This document shows, in pieces, positions 27,122-37,352 of a DNA stretch of 64,000 bases (position 1 is its first letter; each line of letters opens with the position of its first letter). The notes under the pieces were generated by a model that was given only the letters and a program-made list of their open reading frames with translations, was not told where the DNA came from and did not search any database. Origin of the DNA: Sulfuriferula sp. (GTDB lineage Bacteria > Pseudomonadota > Gammaproteobacteria > Burkholderiales > Sulfuriferulaceae). Position numbers and translations under genes: made by a program. Where the stretch lies: contig JARLJL010000013.1 of NCBI GenBank assembly GCA_031291235.1, positions 355,408 through 419,407 of the forward strand. The letters are read 5' to 3'.

Positions 27122-28111
27122 ATGCTATCACGCACAGCCGATCATTTATTCTGGATGGCGCGTTATATCGAACGCGCCGAGAACACTGCACGCGTACTCG
27201 ACGTCACCCACAACACCTCGCTGCTCCCGGACGATAGCGAAGGCGCGGAAACCCATTTGTGGTACGCCCCGCTGAACATTTCCGGCTGCGCTGCCGACTA
27301 TCAGGCCAAGCACCAGTTGGTCGAGGCCACTGCAGTCAACCGTTTCATCGCACTGGATCCGGACAATCCGTCCAGCATTTATACCAGCCTGATGCTGGCA
27401 CGCGAAAATGCGCGCTCGGTGCGCGGTGCCATTACCTCTGAAATGTGGGAAAGCATCAACGCTACCTGGCTGGAGTTGAACCGCATGATGCCATCCATGA
27501 CCGGCCCATGCCCTTCCGGTTTTTTCGACTGGGTAAAGGAACGTTCGCATCTGTTCAGAGGCGTGACACTAGGCACCATACTCAAGGACGATGCGCTGAA
27601 TTTCATCCGTCTCGGCACCTTTCTGGAACGTGCAGACAATACCGCCCGCATACTGGATGTGAAATATCACATTCTGCTCCCCAGCGTTAAGGAAGTAGGC
27701 GGCGCCGCCGACTATTATCAATGGGGCGCACTACTGCGCTCGGTCAGCGCATTTGAAGCCTACCGCAAGGTTTATCGCGATGTCATTACCCCGCAGCGCG
27801 TTGCCGAATTGCTGATATTGCGGGCCGACATGCCGCGATCCTTGCATGCCTGCCTCAATGAAGTCGACACGACGCTGGAAATCATCAACGGCGTCAGCGG
27901 ACGAGAATCGCGGCGCCGCGCCGGAGAGTTGCATGCTGCGCTGCATTTTGCCCGCATTGAGGACATTTTCAATCAGGGCCTGCATGAATACCTGACCGAA
28001 TTTCTCGAAAAAACAAGCATGCTGGGGCAGGAAATTCGCACCAGCTATCTGGCCCGCCGTGTCGAATTCGCACCAATAATCGAACAAAAAACATTGACCC
28101 AAGTACAATAA
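27122..28111 (+). CDS. Alpha-E (DUF403) domain protein
   Basis: 329 residues, almost all helical. The N-terminus LSRTADHLFWMARYIERAEN is the alpha-E hallmark and a second copy-like segment, FIRLGTFLERADNTARILDV, occurs near residue 165. The domain is known only as a constant partner of circularly permuted ATP-grasp proteins, and its biochemical role is undefined. It starts two bases after the ATP-grasp stop with GGAGG at good spacing, so the two are co-translated. Confidence 0.93.
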   Translation: MLSRTADHLFWMARYIERAENTARVLDVTHNTSLLPDDSEGAETHLWYAPLNISGCAADYQAKHQLVEATAVNRFIALDPDNPSSIYTSLMLARENARSVRGAITSEMWESINATWLELNRMMPSMTGPCPSGFFDWVKERSHLFRGVTLGTILKDDALNFIRLGTFLERADNTARILDVKYHILLPSVKEVGGAADYYQWGALLRSVSAFEAYRKVYRDVITPQRVAELLILRADMPRSLHACLNEVDTTLEIINGVSGRESRRRAGELHAALHFARIEDIFNQGLHEYLTEFLEKTSMLGQEIRTSYLARRVEFAPIIEQKTLTQVQ

Positions 28112-28140
28112 GCCGACTCCCAACTTTTACAAAAATCAAA

Positions 28141-28908
28141 ATGACTTATTGTGTAGCGCTTAAACTTAATGCCGGTCTGGTATTCGCATCTGATTCACGC
28201 ACTAATGCCGGCGTCGACCAGATTGCCAGCTTTAAAAAAATGCGCAGCTTTGTCAAAAACGACGATCGCGTACTGGTCATACTCAGCTCGGGCAACTTAT
28301 CGATTACCCAGAGCGCAGTCAATCTGCTGGAACAGCGCGGTCGCCATGCCGAAACGCAAAATATCTGGAACGCGGAATCGTTATTTGACGTTGCCATGCT
28401 GCTAGGCGAATGCATGCGCGAAGTCCGCGACCGCGACGGGCCTTTCTTAATGCAAAGCAGCGTTGATATCAACGCCAATTTCATACTTGGCGGCCAAATC
28501 AAGGGGGAAGCACCGCGATTGTTTCTGGTCTATGCAGAAGGCAATTTCATCGAAGCCACCGAAGCGACGCCATTTTTCCAGATCGGTGAAACCAAGTATG
28601 GCAAGCCGATTATCGACCGCGTCATCAAGGCCGACACCTCGCTCATGGAAGCCATCAAATGCGTACTGGTATCTTTCGATTCCACCATGCGCAGCAATAT
28701 CTCGGTTGGTCTGCCGATCGATCTTGCGTGCTACAACGCCGATAGTTTGAATCTGGATCGCCAATATAACATCGGCCCCGGCGACGAATATTTTGCCAGC
28801 ATCAGCCAGCGCTGGAGCGAAGGTTTGCGCGGCGTATTCGCTTCGCTTCCCGATCCGGAATGGGGTTGCCCCGCTACCGAATCTTCCTCGACGACTACGC
28901 CGCCATGA
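28141..28908 (+). CDS. Anbu proteasome-type protease (HslV-like)
   Basis: 255 residues. Removal of Met exposes Thr2 in MTYCVALKLNAGLVFASDSR, the N-terminal nucleophile of the Ntn-hydrolase fold; SDSRTNAGVDQIASFKK holds the conserved Asp and Lys of the proteasome beta-type active site. The GQIKGEAPRLFLVYAEGN and DTSLMEAIKCVLVSFDSTM segments match Anbu rather than HslV. No ATPase partner (HslU) is adjacent. Anbu is typically encoded with ATP-grasp, alpha-E and transglutaminase genes, as here. Its stop overlaps the next start (ATGA). Confidence 0.9.
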   Translation: MTYCVALKLNAGLVFASDSRTNAGVDQIASFKKMRSFVKNDDRVLVILSSGNLSITQSAVNLLEQRGRHAETQNIWNAESLFDVAMLLGECMREVRDRDGPFLMQSSVDINANFILGGQIKGEAPRLFLVYAEGNFIEATEATPFFQIGETKYGKPIIDRVIKADTSLMEAIKCVLVSFDSTMRSNISVGLPIDLACYNADSLNLDRQYNIGPGDEYFASISQRWSEGLRGVFASLPDPEWGCPATESSSTTTPP

Positions 28909-31900
28909 CTATACGCGCCGCCTTGCATCATCACACGCACTACCAGTTTGACAGACCGGTAGTGTTATCGCCTCATGAAATCCGGCTTAAGCCGGCTGCG
29001 CATAGCCGCACCCCAATTACAGCTTATTCGCTGGCAATCGAACCCAAGCAGCATTTTATTCACTGGCAGCAGGACGCATACGGCAATTTTGTGGCGCGTA
29101 TCAGCTTCCCCGAACCGACGCGAGAGTTAAGCGTCACGGTGGATCTGATCGCCGACCTGACGGTCATCAACCCATTCGATTTTTTCATGGAGCCGTGGGC
29201 AGAACACTTTCCTTTTTCCTACCCCGACAATCTCAAAACCGAATTGGCTCCTTTCCTGCTGACGGAACCCGGCGGCGAAGTATTCAAGCACTGGCTGGCG
29301 AAATACCGCCATGAACTACCGACCACCATCAACACCACCGACTTTCTGGTACGGCTTAATCAGGCGGTACAACGCAGCGTATCTTATCTGATCCGCATGG
29401 AGCCGGGCGTACAAACGCCGGAAGACACACTGACACTAGGTTCAGGTTCCTGTCGCGACAGCGCCTGGCTACTGGTTCAGGCTTTGCGTCATATGGGTAT
29501 TGCCGCTCGTTTCGTCTCCGGTTATCTGATCCAGCTCACTGCCGATGAAGTACCGCTGGACGGACCCGCAGGACCTGCCGCCGACTTTACCGATCTGCAT
29601 GCATGGTGCGAAGCTTATGTGCCTGGAGCGGGCTGGATAGGTCTGGACGCCACATCCGGTTTGCTGGCGGGCGAAGGACACATCCCGCTCGCGGCATCGG
29701 CCTTGCCAAGCTCGGCAGCGCCGGTCAGCGGACTCACCAGCCCTTGCGAATCCACCCTCGATGTGGTCATGACCGTGAATCGCGTGCATGAGGATCCCCG
29801 CGTCACCAAGCCCTATAGCGACAGTCAGTGGGAAGCGATACAGGCACTGGGGCGGCAAATCGATAACGAGCTTCAGTACCACGATGTACGCCTGACCCAG
29901 GGTGGCGAGCCCACTTTCGTTTCCATCGACAACATGGACGGTGCCGAATGGAATATCGCCGCACTGGGCGAACAGAAGCTGGCATTGGCCGAATCGCTGA
30001 TGCAACGCCTGCACACCCGTTTTGCGCCAGGCGGCGCCCTGCATTTCGGTCAGGGTAAATGGTATCCCGGAGAGCCGCTGCCGCGCTGGGCGCTGACAAC
30101 TTTCTGGCGCACCGACGGCGAACCCATCTGGCAAAAACCTGAACTCGTCGCCGAGCAACCGCTCGATATCAGCGTATTGCAGCTATACGGTTTCGCCAAA
30201 CAGCTCTGCGAACAGCTCGGCATCAATCGCGAATATCTGATACCCGCTTATGAAGATCCATGGCAGGCGCTAAACACGGAAAGCCGTTTGCCCACCAATA
30301 TCGATCCGCATCAGGCCGACCTGAAAAATCCGGACGAGCGCAGCCGGCTCGCAAATCAACTACGTCAGGGGTTGACCGCCATCGTCGGTTTCGTGTTGCC
30401 GATCAAGGCAGAGGACGCCACGGCAGCGGGCTGGCTATCGAGTCGCTGGCCGCTGCGTCACAAACGGCTGTATCTCATCCCCGGCGACTCGCCGTTGGGC
30501 TATCGCCTGCCCTTGAACAGTCTGCCCTGGATCGAACCCGAAGAACGTGAAATCACACCGCCTGTCGATCCTTTCGCGCCACGCACGCCATTGGCGAAAA
30601 GTGCGATTCGCACCAAACCGTTAACAGGCAACGCGACTATCGCCCAGAACCCAGCGGCGAAGGAAGTGATCCATACTGCGCTGGCATTACAGGTTCGCGA
30701 CGGCATATTGTACGTATTCATGCCGCCCACGCAGAAGCTGGAAGATTATCTGGCCCTGCTCGCAGCAGTCGAAAATAGTGCTAAACAATGCAAACAGCCC
30801 ATCCGCCTCGAAGGTTACTTGCCGCCGCGCGATCCGCGCCTGCAATCCTTGTCGGTCACACCCGACCCCGGTGTCATCGAAGTCAACATTCACCCATCCG
30901 CCGACTGGGACACGCTGGCAGCACGTACTCAAGCGTTATACGAAGACGCACGTCTCACCCGTCTGGGTACCGAAAAATTCATGCTCGACGGCCGCCATAC
31001 CGGCACCGGCGGCGGCAACCACATCACGCTGGGCGGTGCAACGGCCGCCGACAGCCCGTTCCTGCGCAGGCCCGATGTACTACAAAGCCTGATCACGTTC
31101 TGGCAGCATCATCCAGCCATGTCTTATCTATTTTCCGGCCAATTTATCGGCCCCACCAGTCAGGCACCTCGCGTCGATGAAGCCCGCGACGACAATCTTT
31201 ACGAATTGGAAATCGCATTCGAACAATTGCGCAAACAACTGCCGCCCGGAGTCGAAACCCAGCAACCCTGGCTGGTTGACCGGCTGTTACGCAATTTACT
31301 GGTAGACTTGACCGGCAATACACATCGCTCCGAATTCTGCATCGACAAGCTGTATTCGCCCGACTCTGCTACCGGCCGGCTCGGCATCGTCGAACTGCGT
31401 GCATTCGAAATGCCGCCGCATTACCGCATGAGCTTGCTGCAGGCGTTACTGTTACGCGCTCTGGTCGCCCGTTTCTGGCAAACGCCTTATCAGAGGAAAC
31501 TGGTTTACTGGGATACCAGCCTGCACGACAAATTCATGTTGCCGCATTTTATTGAGCACGACCTGCGCGACGTATGTAATGAACTGCGCCAGACCGGCTA
31601 TGCATTCGACGATGCATGGTTTGCACCTTTCATGGAATTCCGTTTCCCGCGTCATGGCACACTAAACGTAGACAACATCCAGCTCGAATTGCGCCAGGCC
31701 ATCGAACCCTGGCATGTGCTCGGGGAAGAGATGTCCGGCGGCGGCACCTCGCGCTATGTCGATTCGTCGGTGGAGCGCGTACAAATCAAAGTCAGCGGCA
31801 TGACCGACACCCGTCACCAAATTGTCTGCAATGGCCGCCCTGTGCCATTACACCCTACCGGCGTTCCCGGCGAATTTGTTGCTGCGGTACGCTTTAAAGC

Positions 31901-32189
31901 CTGGGCGCCTTATTCTGCGCTGCACCCGACCATAGGCACGCACGTACCGCTGGTTTTCGATGTGGTGGATAGCTGGAATCAGCGCGCTATCGGCGGCTGC
32001 ACCTACCATGCCAGCCATCCCGGCGGTCGCAGTTACGACACTTTCCCGGTCAATGCCAATGAAGCGGAAGCACGCCGTCGAAGCCGCTTCTGGAAACACG
32101 GCCATACCCCCGGAAAAATGACTGTCAGACCCGAGCAAATCAATCCGCGCTTCCCGATGACGCTGGATTTACGTTGGCAACCAAAATAA
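28905..32189 (+). CDS. Transglutaminase-like protein fused to DUF2126
   Basis: 1094 residues from the ATG at 28905, overlapping the Anbu stop. The N-terminal bacterial transglutaminase N domain (RAALHHHTHYQFDRPVVLSP) is followed by the Cys-His-Asp core: GSGSCRDSAWLLVQALRHMG, then DLHAWCEAYVPGAGWIGLDA (residues about 185-255). The remaining 750 residues are DUF2126, with RLTQGGEPTFVSIDN, FMLDGRHTGTGGGNHITLGG and RSEFCIDKLYSP. Probably a protease or amide-exchange enzyme paired with a DUF2126 ligase-like module. It is the largest member of the operon. Confidence 0.92.
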   Translation: MTIRAALHHHTHYQFDRPVVLSPHEIRLKPAAHSRTPITAYSLAIEPKQHFIHWQQDAYGNFVARISFPEPTRELSVTVDLIADLTVINPFDFFMEPWAEHFPFSYPDNLKTELAPFLLTEPGGEVFKHWLAKYRHELPTTINTTDFLVRLNQAVQRSVSYLIRMEPGVQTPEDTLTLGSGSCRDSAWLLVQALRHMGIAARFVSGYLIQLTADEVPLDGPAGPAADFTDLHAWCEAYVPGAGWIGLDATSGLLAGEGHIPLAASALPSSAAPVSGLTSPCESTLDVVMTVNRVHEDPRVTKPYSDSQWEAIQALGRQIDNELQYHDVRLTQGGEPTFVSIDNMDGAEWNIAALGEQKLALAESLMQRLHTRFAPGGALHFGQGKWYPGEPLPRWALTTFWRTDGEPIWQKPELVAEQPLDISVLQLYGFAKQLCEQLGINREYLIPAYEDPWQALNTESRLPTNIDPHQADLKNPDERSRLANQLRQGLTAIVGFVLPIKAEDATAAGWLSSRWPLRHKRLYLIPGDSPLGYRLPLNSLPWIEPEEREITPPVDPFAPRTPLAKSAIRTKPLTGNATIAQNPAAKEVIHTALALQVRDGILYVFMPPTQKLEDYLALLAAVENSAKQCKQPIRLEGYLPPRDPRLQSLSVTPDPGVIEVNIHPSADWDTLAARTQALYEDARLTRLGTEKFMLDGRHTGTGGGNHITLGGATAADSPFLRRPDVLQSLITFWQHHPAMSYLFSGQFIGPTSQAPRVDEARDDNLYELEIAFEQLRKQLPPGVETQQPWLVDRLLRNLLVDLTGNTHRSEFCIDKLYSPDSATGRLGIVELRAFEMPPHYRMSLLQALLLRALVARFWQTPYQRKLVYWDTSLHDKFMLPHFIEHDLRDVCNELRQTGYAFDDAWFAPFMEFRFPRHGTLNVDNIQLELRQAIEPWHVLGEEMSGGGTSRYVDSSVERVQIKVSGMTDTRHQIVCNGRPVPLHPTGVPGEFVAAVRFKAWAPYSALHPTIGTHVPLVFDVVDSWNQRAIGGCTYHASHPGGRSYDTFPVNANEAEARRRSRFWKHGHTPGKMTVRPEQINPRFPMTLDLRWQPK

Positions 32190-32199
32190 TGGGATCATC

Positions 32200-33426
32200 A
32201 TGTTAAATTCCAGCTATTACCCACGCTACGGCGACAAACAAAACTCGGCATTTTTTGAAGAATATTTGCAGCGACTGCTTCAGGAACGCGACCGTAGCGG
32301 TTTGTCCGAAATGATAGGCGGAATTGAAGCGCTCATGATTACGGTCGAACCCGGCAACTCCATCGAATACATCACCGAGTTGTCGTTAATGACGCCGTAT
32401 CACTATCTGGTCACCCTCGATAGCCCGAAACATCTCACGCATGTATTGCGCATTGATATGAATTCGCCGGATATTCTGTTGCGCGAAGTCAAAGACCCGG
32501 ATTACAGCGATATATTCCGCAATCTAAATGATATCTACCCGATAGGCGCACGCCGCCATCATAGCCGCTATGTCGGCGAAATATTGCTAACCAGCAACCG
32601 TCATGAAGTCGTCGCCCAGCAGCAGGCCCGCGAATTCCGCTTCTTCCCCATAGGCCAGCTGGCTGAACTGGATTTACCGGTCAACGTTAGCATCTCCAAA
32701 CCCTCGCCGTATACGCAGAACGTCGTCGGCTACATGGAACGCCAATCCGATGGCATACGTGTATATCAACACGGCGAATGCGTCATTCTCGACAGCGTGC
32801 AGGCCGCCTATGAACGCGGCAAGGAAATGCAGGAAAGTCTGGGTATCAAGGACATGATTTTGCCGATTGATCACCTTGCCACCCGTGTTTACAGCCAGAA
32901 CAGGGAAGCCGCGATACTGGAATATCTGGCCCTGTCCAGCTACTTTTACTGGGGCAGTTACGACATCAAGGATCAGAACTCCTCAACCAATGTCACCAAG
33001 AACTCCAAATCCTTACCCGAATCGGTAAGCCCGGCCAAGGTATTTACTGCAAACAATACGCCGTATTGCGTAAATCATCTGGACAAACTACCGAGCCCAA
33101 CCGAGACCTTTGTGCGCAACTACGGCCCGCGCCTCCACCATATCGCGCTCACGGTCAAGGATGGGCAACACAACGGAAAAGAAAATATCGACTACGTGGT
33201 TGATGCCATTGCCGCACAGGGCAAGGGTTTTCTGCTGGATACCATAGGTTCGCGCGAAGAAGGCCTGAAACAGATATTCTCGTCCGCCTCCGAATTCTCA
33301 TCGCTGATCATCGAATACGTGCAGCGTTTCGGCGATTTCCAGGGGTTTTTTGCCAAGGACAATGTTGCTCAACTGACTTTTGCTGCCGGACTGGAAGAGG
33401 GAGTGCAAGATCCGATTTTAACCTGA
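32200..33426 (+). CDS. VOC superfamily protein resembling 4-hydroxyphenylpyruvate dioxygenase
   Basis: 408 residues. The C-terminal half follows the HPPD pattern and keeps all three Fe(II) ligands: His225 in LPIDHLATRV, His314 in RLHHIALTVKD and Glu372 in SLIIEYVQRFGD, with the QIFSS segment ahead of the last. The first 200 residues do not resemble an HPPD N-terminal domain and I do not recognise them. It is probably a 2-oxoacid or related Fe(II) dioxygenase; the substrate is unknown. It begins 10 bases after the transglutaminase gene, so it belongs to the same transcript, and precedes a FAD/Fe-S oxidoreductase. Confidence 0.6.
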   Translation: MLNSSYYPRYGDKQNSAFFEEYLQRLLQERDRSGLSEMIGGIEALMITVEPGNSIEYITELSLMTPYHYLVTLDSPKHLTHVLRIDMNSPDILLREVKDPDYSDIFRNLNDIYPIGARRHHSRYVGEILLTSNRHEVVAQQQAREFRFFPIGQLAELDLPVNVSISKPSPYTQNVVGYMERQSDGIRVYQHGECVILDSVQAAYERGKEMQESLGIKDMILPIDHLATRVYSQNREAAILEYLALSSYFYWGSYDIKDQNSSTNVTKNSKSLPESVSPAKVFTANNTPYCVNHLDKLPSPTETFVRNYGPRLHHIALTVKDGQHNGKENIDYVVDAIAAQGKGFLLDTIGSREEGLKQIFSSASEFSSLIIEYVQRFGDFQGFFAKDNVAQLTFAAGLEEGVQDPILT

Positions 33427-33495
33427 AGCCGGAAGTGGTTATATATCCCGCGAGTTGCTGTTAAAATGGCACTTTGGTAATCACCGCTCGTGCTC

Positions 33496-36400
33496 ATGAA
33501 CAGCCCTCGTTTACGCGAAATCCCTTACAACTACACTTCATTTTCCGACCGCGAAATTGTCATTCGCCTGCTGGGCGATAAGGCGTGGGCCGTACTCAAC
33601 CAGTTACGCGACGAACGCCGTACCGGCCGCTCGGCACGTATGCTGTTTGAGGTGCTGGGTGATATCTGGGTGGTATCGCGCAATCCCTATCTGCAAGACG
33701 ATTTGCTCGCCAACCCGAAACGGCTTGCAGCACTCGTCGAGGCGCTCAATCACAGACTCAACGAAATCGAAGCCAGACGCCAGGACAATTCACTGGTAGC
33801 GCCGGTGTTGCTCGCAGCCCGTCAGGCCGTAGCCGATTTCGAAGCCGACTTCACCCGCACGCTGCAATTACGCCATGATGTTGTTAAAAAACTGGCACGC
33901 CATACCCGCCGCGACAACATACAATTCGATGGCCTCGCCCGAGTATCTCACGTTACCGACGCAACCGACTGGCGGGTCGAATATCCGTTCGTTGTGCTCA
34001 ACCCCGATACCGAAGCCGAAATCGCCCATCTGGTCAAAGGATGTATCGAACTCGGTCTGACTATTATTCCGCGCGGCGGCGGCACCGGCTACACTGGCGG
34101 CGCCATTCCGCTGGACAAATACTCGGCTGTCATCAATACCGAAAAACTGGAAGCACTCTCAGCTATCGAAGTGCTATGCCTGCCCGAAACTGACCGCGAC
34201 TACGCCACCATACACTGCGGTGCCGGGGTAGTAACGCGACGTGTGATGGAAGCCGCAGACGTTGCCGGTCTGGTATTCGCAGTCGACCCCACATCTGCCG
34301 ATGCTTCGTGCATAGGCGGCAACGTGGCGATGAATGCCGGCGGCAAAAAAGCCGTATTGTGGGGCACTGCGCTGGACAATCTGGTTTCCTGGCGCATGGT
34401 CACACCCGATGCCGAGTGGCTGGAAGTCACGCGCATCGGTCACAACTTCGGCAAGATTCACGATGCCGAAACGGCCCGGTTTGAAGTGCGTCGCTATGCC
34501 ATCGACGGTATAACGCCAGCAGCCGATGTCGAGATGCTGGAAATTCCAGGACAGCATTTCCGCAAAGTCGGTCTGGGCAAGGATGTCACTGACAAATTCC
34601 TGGCCGGCTTGCCCGGCATTCAGAAGGAAGGCTGCGACGGCATTATCACCTCGGCGCGTTTCATACTGCACCGGCTGCCTGCGCATACCCGTACAGTATG
34701 TCTGGAGTTCTTTGGACAGGTACGCGATGCAGTGCCTGCCATCGTCGAAATCAAGGATTATCTGGACGCCCATCCGGACGCCATACTGGCAGGCCTCGAG
34801 CATCTGGATGCGCGTTATATCAAGGCGGTCGGTTACGCAACCAAAGCCAACCGCAATCACCGGCCCAATATGGTGCTGCTGGCCGATGTCGTCTCGGACA
34901 ATGAAACCGCCTGCGGCGAAGCAGCCGCGCACATTGTTCGGCTTGCCAACGCTCGCGGCGGCGAAGGCTTCATCGCGGTCAGCATCGATGCACGCAAAAA
35001 ATTCTGGCTGGACAGAGCGCGAACTGCTGCCATTGCCGCACATACCAACGCCTTCAAGATCAACGAAGACGTTGTGATCCCGCTACCGCGGCTAGCCGAC
35101 TACTCCGACGGCATAGAGCGCATTAATATCGAGCTGTCCACTCAAAACAAACTGGTGCTGATCGATACCCTGGTTGCGTTTTTTCAGGGTGAGTTACCGT
35201 TATTCAGTGACGACGATACCGTAGCCGATCCGCAAATGACGGAACAGCGGCGTAACCGCGCACTCGAACTGCTGAATAAAACGCGAATGCGCTGGGAATG
35301 GCTGCTCGCGCATCTGGACGACGCACCGGCAACTGCCGAACTGGCTATCGCAACTACCGAAATGATTGCGGCCAATACCCATGCCAGCGTATTTCATGCG
35401 CTGCAGGATCACACTGTGCGCGTGTCGTGGAAACGCGAAATACGCCGCGAGCTTCATCAGATTTTTGTCGGCCGCGAGTATCAGCCGGTGCTGGAAAAAT
35501 GCGACGAAATCCATCAAGCAGTGCGCAAAAGCCGTGTTTTCGTTGCGCTGCACATGCACGCCGGGGATGGTAATGTACATACCAACATCCCCGTCAATTC
35601 GGACGACTATGCCATGTTGCAAACAGCCAATGCTGCTGTAGCGCGCATCATGCAACTCGCTCAGGATCTGGGTGGGGTGATCTCGGGCGAACACGGTATC
35701 GGCCTGACCAAAATGGAGTATCTGGAAGAGGCCGCGATTGCCAGCTTCGTCGCCTATAAAAACAAGGTCGATCCGGAAGGACACTTCAACAAGGGCAAAC
35801 TCATGCCCGGCGCCGATTTGCGCAATGCTTATACGCCCAGCTTTTCACTGCTGGAAACCGAATCGCTGATCATGGAAAAATCCGAGATCGGCGAGATTGC
35901 CGACTCTATCAAGGATTGTTTGCGCTGCGGAAAATGCAAGCCGGTTTGCAATACCCACATACCGCGGGCTAATCTGCTCTACTCGCCGCGCAACAAGATT
36001 CTCGCCACATCATTGCTGATCGAGGCATTCCTGTACGAAGAACAGACCCGGCGCGGGGTATCGATACAGCATTTCGACGAGTTCGGAGATGTCGCCGATC
36101 ATTGCACGGTATGCCATAAATGCGTCAACCCATGTCCGGTCGATATTGACTTTGGCGATGTTTCCATCGCCATGCGCAATTTTCTGCGGAAGCAGGGCAA
36201 GAAAAAATTCAATCCCGGCACGACAGCCAGCATGTTTTTTCTCAACGCTACCGACCCGACCACGATAAAGCTGACGCGCAAGCTGATGATAGAGTGGGGC
36301 TACAAAGCGCAACGGCTGGGTTATCAGTTCGGCAGGAAACTCGGCCTGATCAAGGCGCAGACCGAGCATCCGCCGGCTACGCTGGGAACGGCACCGATCA

Positions 36401-37326
36401 AGGCGCAGATCATCCACTTTATCAACAAGCCCATGCCCGGCGGCCTGCCGAAAAAAACCAGCCGCGCGCTGCTGGGGCTGGAAGATGCCAAGATCGTGCC
36501 GGTCATACGCAACCCGGCCAAGGTAACCGAAGATTCCGATGCGGTATTCTATTTCCCGGGTTGCGGCTCGGAACGTCTGTTTTCACAAGTCGGACTGGCA
36601 ACACAAGCTATGCTGTTCGAGCTGGGAACACAAACCGTGCTGCCGCCAGGTTATTTGTGCTGCGGTTATCCGCAAACATCAGGCGGTCAAGCGGATAAGG
36701 GCGATGCGATTACCACGGAAAATCGGGTGCTGTTCCATCGCGTTGCCAACACGCTTAATTATCTCGACATCAAGACCGTCATCGTATCTTGCGGCACCTG
36801 TATGGATCAGCTGCTCAAGTATCAATTCGAGAAAATTTTCCCCGGCTGCCGCTTGCTCGACATCCACGAATATCTGATGGAGAAGGGTGTCAAACTCGAC
36901 GGCGTTTCCGGCACGCGTTACATGTATCACGACCCCTGCCATACGCCGATGAAAACGTATCAGCCGCTAAAAGTTGTGAATCAGCTGATGGGGACATCCG
37001 TTCCGTTATCCGATCGTTGCTGCGGCGAATCCGGGACTTTGGCTATATCGCGCCCGGACATCTCTACTCAGGTGCGCTTTCGCAAGGAAGAAGAAATACG
37101 CAAAGGCGCCGAACTGATACGCAGCCAATCCGACGAGTCAGGCCCCATCAAAATCCTGACTGCCTGCCCTTCCTGCCTGCAGGGTTTATCGCGTTACGAT
37201 CACGATGCGGATACCAGCGCGGACTATATAGTGGTAGAAATTGCCAGAAAGCTGCTGGGCGAAAACTGGATGGAAAACTATATTGAGCAAGCCGGACATG
37301 GCGGTATAGAGCGTGTATTGCTATAA
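33496..37326 (+). CDS. DUF3683/FAD-linked oxidase/Fe-S/CCG-domain oxidoreductase
   Basis: 1276 residues from the ATG at 33496 (an in-frame GTG lies at 33490). An N-terminal DUF3683 region (about 1-140) precedes a PCMH-type FAD-binding domain with [17 protein letters not shown] and [20 protein letters not shown], then a FAD-oxidase C domain ([29 protein letters not shown]). Two cysteine motifs [11 protein letters not shown] and [12 protein letters not shown] (near 810 and 870) bind 4Fe-4S clusters. Two CCG domains finish it ([10 protein letters not shown]... and [10 protein letters not shown]). This resembles membrane-linked D-2-hydroxyacid dehydrogenases (YdiJ, glycolate oxidase type). The substrate is not established. 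The gap to the HPPD-like gene is 69 bases. Confidence 0.88.
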   Translation: MNSPRLREIPYNYTSFSDREIVIRLLGDKAWAVLNQLRDERRTGRSARMLFEVLGDIWVVSRNPYLQDDLLANPKRLAALVEALNHRLNEIEARRQDNSLVAPVLLAARQAVADFEADFTRTLQLRHDVVKKLARHTRRDNIQFDGLARVSHVTDATDWRVEYPFVVLNPDTEAEIAHLVKGCIELGLTIIPRGGGTGYTGGAIPLDKYSAVINTEKLEALSAIEVLCLPETDRDYATIHCGAGVVTRRVMEAADVAGLVFAVDPTSADASCIGGNVAMNAGGKKAVLWGTALDNLVSWRMVTPDAEWLEVTRIGHNFGKIHDAETARFEVRRYAIDGITPAADVEMLEIPGQHFRKVGLGKDVTDKFLAGLPGIQKEGCDGIITSARFILHRLPAHTRTVCLEFFGQVRDAVPAIVEIKDYLDAHPDAILAGLEHLDARYIKAVGYATKANRNHRPNMVLLADVVSDNETACGEAAAHIVRLANARGGEGFIAVSIDARKKFWLDRARTAAIAAHTNAFKINEDVVIPLPRLADYSDGIERINIELSTQNKLVLIDTLVAFFQGELPLFSDDDTVADPQMTEQRRNRALELLNKTRMRWEWLLAHLDDAPATAELAIATTEMIAANTHASVFHALQDHTVRVSWKREIRRELHQIFVGREYQPVLEKCDEIHQAVRKSRVFVALHMHAGDGNVHTNIPVNSDDYAMLQTANAAVARIMQLAQDLGGVISGEHGIGLTKMEYLEEAAIASFVAYKNKVDPEGHFNKGKLMPGADLRNAYTPSFSLLETESLIMEKSEIGEIADSIKDCLRCGKCKPVCNTHIPRANLLYSPRNKILATSLLIEAFLYEEQTRRGVSIQHFDEFGDVADHCTVCHKCVNPCPVDIDFGDVSIAMRNFLRKQGKKKFNPGTTASMFFLNATDPTTIKLTRKLMIEWGYKAQRLGYQFGRKLGLIKAQTEHPPATLGTAPIKAQIIHFINKPMPGGLPKKTSRALLGLEDAKIVPVIRNPAKVTEDSDAVFYFPGCGSERLFSQVGLATQAMLFELGTQTVLPPGYLCCGYPQTSGGQADKGDAITTENRVLFHRVANTLNYLDIKTVIVSCGTCMDQLLKYQFEKIFPGCRLLDIHEYLMEKGVKLDGVSGTRYMYHDPCHTPMKTYQPLKVVNQLMGTSVPLSDRCCGESGTLAISRPDISTQVRFRKEEEIRKGAELIRSQSDESGPIKILTACPSCLQGLSRYDHDADTSADYIVVEIARKLLGENWMENYIEQAGHGGIERVLL

Positions 37327-37352
37327 CCCGCTCACACGAAGGCGGGCGGGAT

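Noticed and set aside
33462..33467. TAAAAT as a -10 element for the FAD/Fe-S oxidoreductase
   Set aside because: No acceptable -35 lies 16-18 bases upstream. A separate promoter cannot be supported from sequence alone.
34174..35043. 289-residue open frame opposite the FAD/Fe-S oxidoreductase
   Set aside because: Antisense to a gene with intact FAD-binding motifs; the translation is not protein-like.
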